Virus record (IMG/VR): IMGVR_UViG_3300032893_000205
Span: 1 to 33,983 of that record
Source: a virus
Strand: one strand, 5' to 3'
DNA length: 33,983 nucleotides
Of this stretch, positions 29,645-33,983 are shown in pieces. Positions within the stretch are counted from its first letter, which is position 1. Each line of letters opens with the position of its first letter. Both the position numbers and the translations under genes were made by a program. The notes under the pieces were generated by a model. It saw only the letters and a program-made list of their open reading frames with translations. It had not been told where the DNA came from and searched no databases.

Positions 29645-31828
29645 ATGGCAACCGTAAACCTTAGCCCTGTTTTCAATGCCTATCAGGGGTTTACATCTGG
29701 AGGAACTCCGCTCAATGGAGGTCTGATCTATACGTATCAGGCAGGGACTAGCACTCCCGCTGCCACATATACGACCAATGTTGGAAATGTAGCGAATGCC
29801 AATCCTATCGTTCTCGGAAGCGATGGAAGGCCTCCAAATGAAGTTTGGCTCATCCAAGGACAGGGGTATCTATTCGTTCTCAAAGACTCCGCAGGAAATC
29901 AGCTCGGGTCTTATGACAATATCAGTGCGCCTGATGGAAATGTATTAACGCTTCTCGCCGACCCCACCAATGCAGCGAATGGGGATGCGCTGATTGCTGT
30001 CAAATCGACTTTGACCAGTGGAGTCGCGCGTACACAGCATGACAAGAATGCTGAGACTATCAGCATTGCCGACTTTCTTCCTCCTGGATATGTGACCGAT
30101 GGATCGGTTGATTACACGACATACGTTCAAGCCTTCTTCACTGCCTGCGCGACGAACCACAAACGCGGACTGCTTCTTCCGATTGACATCCAAATCAGTT
30201 CGCAGATCAGCCTCACCTCGGGTTCGAACCTCTCGAACTTTGAGATTTGTGGCGAATCGAGCGATGGCGCGCTGCCCAGCAATGGCGCCTATGGATGCCG
30301 CTTCTTGTGGTCAGGAGCTGGCGGCACCGCCTTCTACTTGAATAACGTCCGCGATGCAAAGCTGTCAGGCATCTTCGTGATGCCAAAGGGCGCGAACAAT
30401 CTCGCGGTGGCACTGGACATCGACGGTGCCAACAGCACCAACCTTGATATCGGTATCGTCGCTGTGAACGGCAGCGGGACGCTCGGCACCGGCATACGTG
30501 TCGCAAACACTTCGACCAGCGGCAACGACTTGCACGACTTCCGCCGTTGCTACGTCAGCGGTGCGACGACCGGATTTGATGTGCGCAACGGGCAGAGCAA
30601 GTTGCATCGTCTCTATGGTTGCACGTTCGCCTTCTGCACGACTGGCGTCAACCAGCTCGATGGCAGCTTCACGCTATACAATCCGAACTTCTCGCACAAC
30701 GGTGTTGACATCGCGCTGGCAACGGCGGCGGACACTTTCTCCATTCACTCAGCACAGAGCGAGTTGTCTGGGCGCTTCCTGTATGCACCTAACCAGCAAT
30801 CTGCGGGGAGTGTCATCAACGTTTTCGGCGGCCGTATCAGGACAGACGCTGGGTATCTCAACGGCGACGGGAAGTACATTGTTTCATCCGCTGGAGGCCC
30901 GCTCAACCTGATAGGCGTTGACTTCGCCTCGGGGAATTACGTAGCCAACTGGCGCATCGCAGCCTTCAACAATAGCGCACCGAATGCAGACGGCACGGTC
31001 AATGCTCTGGGCTGCATTTTCCCGAATTCGACGGTATGGGACTCGACGACGCTCCCGAGTACCGTTCGCGCGCTACTCAACTGCCGCGTGATCAACTCCG
31101 ACGGCACGCAGAGCCCGAAGAGTTCGACGAACTTTCCCTACACCGCGCTCTCGACTGGCATTCCATTTGTGATGGCGTCCAGCGGCACGATGGGAAACAA
31201 TGGGGCTCTGAGCGGCCTGACGGCAGTCGCTGCCACCTACCCGGCCGCCTACGTCTACTTGCCAGCAAACGCGATCAGCGCTGGCTCGGCGGCCGGCTGG
31301 TACTACGCCGTCTTCAGCTCGACAACGGCAGCGACTGTCTACAACAACACCTACACCTCAGGCGTGCCAACTGTTCCGGGATCTCCGACAGCGTTCGCCA
31401 CCACCGGCCCTGGTGCCTATACGCAGACCACGGGCGTCTACATTCCCGGGCCGCAAATGCTGCTGACCGGGAATGCCATGGGTCTGAACGGGAATCTGCG
31501 TTGGGATCTTCAGCAGACCAACAACAACAGCGGCAACGGAAAGTTCTTCGGGTTCTACGCATCGGCTAGCGTCGCGCTTGGCACGCGCTTGGCTACGTTC
31601 ACATCGACGACAAACACATTCGGCCAGATCATGGCCGACACGTTCATCAACAGCACCTTGGCGACGCAGTACACGAGCGGTATCTCAAGCGCCGGCGTAA
31701 CACCGGTTGCAGCCAACCGGACAACTGTCAACTTCGCATCGGACGACTACTTGCAGTTCGCTCTGCAACTGGCGACGGCTACTGACACTGCGACCCTCGA
31801 AGGCTGCGCAATCACTGTTTCACCGTAA
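29645..31828 (+). CDS. Tailspike-like fibre with beta-helix (727 aa)
   Basis: Residues 1-95 repeat the attachment module (VNLSPVFNAYQGFTSGGTPL, LGSDGRPPNEVWL). A linker (GVARTQHDKNAETISIADFL) leads to a right-handed beta-helix-like region of about 300 residues (FEICGESSDGALP, LHDFRRCYVSGATTGFDVRN, LHRLYGCTFAFCTTGVNQLD), as in tailspikes. The C-terminal 200 residues (LLTGNAMGLNGNLRWDLQQT, GQIMADTFINSTLATQYTSG) form a separate receptor-binding or trimer-tip domain. From about 30100 the gene is markedly GC-richer than its start, suggesting passenger exchange. Catalytic residues cannot be assigned. Confidence 0.8.
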   Translation: MATVNLSPVFNAYQGFTSGGTPLNGGLIYTYQAGTSTPAATYTTNVGNVANANPIVLGSDGRPPNEVWLIQGQGYLFVLKDSAGNQLGSYDNISAPDGNVLTLLADPTNAANGDALIAVKSTLTSGVARTQHDKNAETISIADFLPPGYVTDGSVDYTTYVQAFFTACATNHKRGLLLPIDIQISSQISLTSGSNLSNFEICGESSDGALPSNGAYGCRFLWSGAGGTAFYLNNVRDAKLSGIFVMPKGANNLAVALDIDGANSTNLDIGIVAVNGSGTLGTGIRVANTSTSGNDLHDFRRCYVSGATTGFDVRNGQSKLHRLYGCTFAFCTTGVNQLDGSFTLYNPNFSHNGVDIALATAADTFSIHSAQSELSGRFLYAPNQQSAGSVINVFGGRIRTDAGYLNGDGKYIVSSAGGPLNLIGVDFASGNYVANWRIAAFNNSAPNADGTVNALGCIFPNSTVWDSTTLPSTVRALLNCRVINSDGTQSPKSSTNFPYTALSTGIPFVMASSGTMGNNGALSGLTAVAATYPAAYVYLPANAISAGSAAGWYYAVFSSTTAATVYNNTYTSGVPTVPGSPTAFATTGPGAYTQTTGVYIPGPQMLLTGNAMGLNGNLRWDLQQTNNNSGNGKFFGFYASASVALGTRLATFTSTTNTFGQIMADTFINSTLATQYTSGISSAGVTPVAANRTTVNFASDDYLQFALQLATATDTATLEGCAITVSP

Positions 31829-31838
31829 GGAGAAGACG

Positions 31839-31943
31839 ATGGTTTACTTGAAACGACTCTTGCTCGCCCTGCTCGGCAGGCCGCTCCCGCAAGACCCGAA
31901 GAATAAGTCTCCATCTGGCGGCGGTGGCCGCGGAGAAGAGTAA
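31839..31943 (+). CDS. Small amphipathic peptide after the fibre gene (34 aa)
   Basis: 34 residues from ATG 31839, behind AAGGAG. It begins MVYLKRLLLALLGRPLPQ, a short hydrophobic helix with basic start, and ends in Lys/Gly/Glu (GGGGRGEE). The strong ribosome site argues that it is real. Could be a lysis accessory peptide; no family known. Confidence 0.5.
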   Translation: MVYLKRLLLALLGRPLPQDPKNKSPSGGGGRGEE

Positions 31944-32324
31944 TTGAGGTTTGCTGCCGTCCTTCTTTTGATCCTGTCGAGCATGATCCTACTGCCCGAT
32001 CCAATCTCTATGCTCTATGGATCAAACGCACTCCGAGCCGCAAGAGCCTGGGACTATGTCATCCACGGTTTTGGCTGCGCTGCTCTTGTGCTGCTTGGTT
32101 GCATTCTGGCTAGAGTCGCCGTGGCATGGCCTATCGGTCTTTGGGGGGCGTATGAAGAAGCAAGCAGAGGCGTTTGCAGATTGGCTTACCCAATGAATAA
32201 ACCCCCTTCCGATCTAACTTTTCCGTTCGATGGATTGTGCGGGAAGTCTTTCTATCTGCTTGGTGTTGCAATTTGCGCAAGTCTAGCCGTCCTCATCGCA
32301 TCCAAAATAAGGAAGACAAAATGA
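31944..32324 (+). CDS. Three-segment membrane protein, TTG start (126 aa)
   Basis: TTG at 31944 directly follows the previous stop, with GGAG eight bases upstream. Hydrophobic segments at about residues 3-20 (FAAVLLLILSSMILLPDPIS), 40-62 (GFGCAALVLLGCILARVAVA) and 103-121 (YLLGVAICASLAVLIASK), then a basic end. It lies in the lysis region and might be a holin or antiholin, or a superinfection factor. Its stop overlaps the next ATG. Confidence 0.55.
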   Translation: MRFAAVLLLILSSMILLPDPISMLYGSNALRAARAWDYVIHGFGCAALVLLGCILARVAVAWPIGLWGAYEEASRGVCRLAYPMNKPPSDLTFPFDGLCGKSFYLLGVAICASLAVLIASKIRKTK

Positions 32325-32740
32325 CCGATGCTGCAACGACCGCAGCCGCTTGCGCTGCAACTGGTGCGATAGCCGCACCGTTCTGCTCGATCCTTGGTTT
32401 TGATCCTGCTTTGCTGGCCGGTGGCCTTGTCGGTGGGTTTGCCGGCTGCATCATCGTTCAAACCCTTATCCCGGCCAAAAAAAACATGGGTGCGCGGCAG
32501 ATAGTTCCATTTGTGGTTGGGAGCGTCATGTTCTCGACGGTGTTAACGCCTCTCATCGCGTCTATGGTCATCGTTCGGGTTGGGCTCCCGGTCCCTGATG
32601 GATTGACACGAGTCGGGATCGGATGTGTTCTTGCGGCGTTTGCGCAACCGATCGTTGTCATTGGCAAGACAAGATTAGCAAAATCCAAGATCGTCCAATT
32701 GCTCTTGTCCATCGGATCAAAGGAGACGGACAATGCTTGA
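32321..32740 (+). CDS. Putative holin-type membrane protein (139 aa)
   Basis: The start ATG 32321 overlaps the previous TGA and AAGGAAG lies upstream; a longer in-frame start from 32237 has neither. Four hydrophobic segments are visible (ATGAIAAPFCSILGF, LLAGGLVGGFAGCIIVQTLI, FVVGSVMFSTVLTPLIASMV, GIGCVLAAFAQPIVVIG). Position in front of the lysozyme genes suggests a holin, but the topology is not that of a classified holin type that I can name. Confidence 0.5.
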   Translation: MTDAATTAAACAATGAIAAPFCSILGFDPALLAGGLVGGFAGCIIVQTLIPAKKNMGARQIVPFVVGSVMFSTVLTPLIASMVIVRVGLPVPDGLTRVGIGCVLAAFAQPIVVIGKTRLAKSKIVQLLLSIGSKETDNA

Positions 32741-33095
32741 CGTTATGAACGCGATTGCTTGTGCAATCATGTTAATGCTCACGCTTCCGATTGCGGTTGT
32801 GATGAGTCATCGTGGATTCTGGCTTGAACGAATCGTGTTCTCGTGCATCGTCCTGGAACTCGCAGTAGAAACAGTAGGCCCATTCTCTGATTTCGTCCCT
32901 CCAGCCAATTGGCTACAAACCATTTCCAATCTAGTCGTCTTGTGCATTGCTCTCTTATGGCGCCGAGAGGCCATGATGATTGTTCGCTGGCGTGTTGGAC
33001 CGGTTGAGGAAGAACAGAATCACCCGACTCGCAGGGCGAGTGACTTGAGTATGCATAACGCAAGCCATGCGAGTGGCGGAATCGCCCAGAAGTAG
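32733..33095 (+). CDS. Putative holin, three membrane segments (120 aa)
   Basis: 120 residues overlapping the previous gene by eight bases. Hydrophobic segments at roughly 5-24 (MNAIACAIMLMLTLPIAVVM), 33-52 and 63-80 (LQTISNLVVLCIALLWRRE), followed by a long polar tail with NHPTRRASDLSM. Three segments plus charged C-terminal tail is a common holin layout. It and the preceding gene may be a holin pair. Evidence is positional plus topology. Confidence 0.5.
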   Translation: MLDVMNAIACAIMLMLTLPIAVVMSHRGFWLERIVFSCIVLELAVETVGPFSDFVPPANWLQTISNLVVLCIALLWRREAMMIVRWRVGPVEEEQNHPTRRASDLSMHNASHASGGIAQK

Positions 33096-33121
33096 GTAAT
33101 ATCTGCTCAAGGATATTTACA

Positions 33122-33241
33122 ATGCCTGAGCAAATGACATACCAGCAGCGGCAGGATGAAACCGTTAGGCTTCTCCTGCTGGCTCTTGGATTGAAGGTCT
33201 ATGCTCCGCTCCCACCTTCACAAGTGTTGCCTCAGAAATGA
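33122..33241 (+). CDS. Small protein in the lysis region (39 aa)
   Basis: 39 residues with AAGGA upstream (33110-33114) and stop overlapping the next ATG (ATGA). Polar start (MPEQMTYQQRQDETVR) and a hydrophobic middle (LLLLALGLKVYAPLPP). It may be a small peripheral or membrane protein. No family is recognised. Confidence 0.5.
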   Translation: MPEQMTYQQRQDETVRLLLLALGLKVYAPLPPSQVLPQK

Positions 33242-33492
33242 GCTACTCGCTGTATCGAGTCAGACTCTTTTGGGACGCTAGCAAACGATACGGTTTTTTC
33301 AGATACAACGAAAAGTGCGAGGAGTTCACAGAGCTTCAACCCATCAGGGGTCTTCCTCCGAGGCTCATAGCACTTGACTTCGTGCCAAAGGTGTTTGGTT
33401 ACTTGCAGGAATACAATGCAGGTCAACGCGATCTATACGGGGCTGAGATAAAAGCCGTGCTTGAGGCTCTTGATGAATGGTTGAGGAAATGA
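33238..33492 (+). CDS. Hypothetical soluble protein before lysozyme (84 aa)
   Basis: 84 residues, coupled to both neighbours (ATGA overlaps). Rich in aromatic residues (LYRVRLFWDASKRYGFFRYN) with a helical C-terminus (LYGAEIKAVLEALDEWLRK). No motif for lysis. It could be a cargo or host-takeover protein carried in the lysis operon. Confidence 0.55.
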   Translation: MSYSLYRVRLFWDASKRYGFFRYNEKCEEFTELQPIRGLPPRLIALDFVPKVFGYLQEYNAGQRDLYGAEIKAVLEALDEWLRK

Positions 33493-33941
33493 CATCTCAG
33501 ATGGAATACTCTCGCAAAGGACTGGCCCTGACAGAAGGTTTTGAGGGCTGCCGTTTAGTTGCCTATCAAGACAGCGGCGGAGTGTGGACGATCGGATTCG
33601 GGCATACGCGCGATGTCAATCCAGGCGATACATGCACAGAACTTCAAGCACTCGCATGGCTTCTCCAAGACACACAGTTCGCCGTTGACGCAGTGAATCG
33701 TCTAGTGACAGTTCAGCTCAATCAAAGCGAGTTCGATGCACTTGTAGATTTTGTCTTCAATTGCGGGACAGGTAATTTCTCACGATCGACGATGCTTAAA
33801 TTGCTCAACGAAGGGCAATTCCAGGCAGCCGCCGATGAACTAGAGAAATGGGATACCGCTGGCGGCCAAGTCGTCGCCGGCCTGCTACGCAGACGCGTTG
33901 CCGAACACGATGAGTTTCTCAACCCTGAAAGCGAAGCATGA
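33489..33941 (+). CDS. Endolysin, T4-type lysozyme (GH24 muramidase)
   Basis: 150 residues from ATG 33489, overlapping the previous TGA. Catalytic triad visible in FEGCRLVAYQDSGGVWTIGFGHT: E-8x-D-5x-T, the exact T4 lysozyme pattern (E11, D20, T26). Further signature FDALVDFVFNCGTGNF and AGLLRRRVAEHDEF at the end. It cuts the MurNAc-GlcNAc bond of peptidoglycan. No signal or anchor segment, so it depends on a holin. The stop overlaps the next start. Confidence 0.93.
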   Translation: MTSQMEYSRKGLALTEGFEGCRLVAYQDSGGVWTIGFGHTRDVNPGDTCTELQALAWLLQDTQFAVDAVNRLVTVQLNQSEFDALVDFVFNCGTGNFSRSTMLKLLNEGQFQAAADELEKWDTAGGQVVAGLLRRRVAEHDEFLNPESEA

Positions 33942-33983
33942 CTCCTGAGACTGCAATTCTTTTGATCCTCGCTGCTGGCGTGG
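33938..33983 (+). CDS. Probable spanin (Rz-like) start, cut by window end
   Basis: Only 15 residues are present: MTPETAILLILAAGV, the start of a signal-anchor segment. The ATG overlaps the lysozyme stop. An inner-membrane spanin normally follows the lysozyme in this type of cassette, so this is the likely identity; the rest lies outside the window. Confidence 0.5.
   Translation, partial: MTPETAILLILAAGV

Overview
The window looks like part of a tailed phage or prophage of the P22-like podovirus type. The supporting order is: large terminase, a 717-residue P22-type portal, scaffold, P22-type coat, gp4-like and gp10-like tail factors, three successive injection-type proteins, tail fibres or spikes, and a lysis cassette. 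The host is probably a beta-proteobacterium of the Burkholderiales. That rests mainly on an H-NS-like protein with the short form common in that group, and on the general style of the small early genes, so it is an inference. No integrase and no classical CI-type repressor is visible, and both window ends cut through genes.

Layout. Bases 1-2168 hold a leftward operon of small, mostly overlapping genes ending in an ERF-type single-strand annealing protein cut by the window start. Bases 2169-2280 are a divergent control region with three GTAGCACA repeats and a perfect inverted repeat. From 2281 everything runs rightward except one tiny candidate gene at 28469-28609. The early rightward block (2281-8280) carries a ribbon-helix-helix-like protein, a replication-organiser protein, a Ro60 (rsr) homologue, several small DNA-binding proteins, NinG and an H-NS-like protein. 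Bases 8281-8525 are a non-coding regulatory stretch. The late block begins with a GroES-like co-chaperonin and an AT-hook protein, then packaging (9136-12937), scaffold and coat (13232-15571), a glycosyltransferase-like gene, a run of beta-rich probable virion proteins (16581-20435), tail closure (20435-23750), injection proteins (23747-28516), two tail fibres sharing one N-terminal module (28621-31828), and lysis genes (31839-33983).

The most striking feature is the 346-base gap before the Ro60 gene (4305-4650). It starts with a sigma70-type promoter and holds three tandem copies of one RNA module at 4348-4402, 4416-4472 and 4485-4605. Each has a conserved 5' flank (GTGGYGWAG), a 7-bp stem of different sequence in each copy but preserved pairing (with a U.U or U.G at the same fourth position), a conserved TTCATC after the 5' strand, a five-base spacer, and GTTCCC. 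In the third copy the loop is replaced by a tRNA mimic with T arm and D arm in reversed order, joined by a GAAA-capped stub of an acceptor stem. Next to a Ro60 gene this is best read as a phage Y RNA locus: a YrlA-like RNA plus two minimal Y-RNA hairpins, all from one promoter. Ro60 and Y RNA would together form an RNA-handling particle, in other bacteria known to direct the exonuclease PNPase.

Other notable points: a GroES-like gene behind a 14-bp hairpin leader, a nine-fold 20-residue tryptophan repeat protein, a beta-domain inserted in the gp4-like protein, GC-rich patches inside virion genes that suggest mosaic exchange, and several small genes, some starting with TTG or GTG, overlapping their upstream neighbours.
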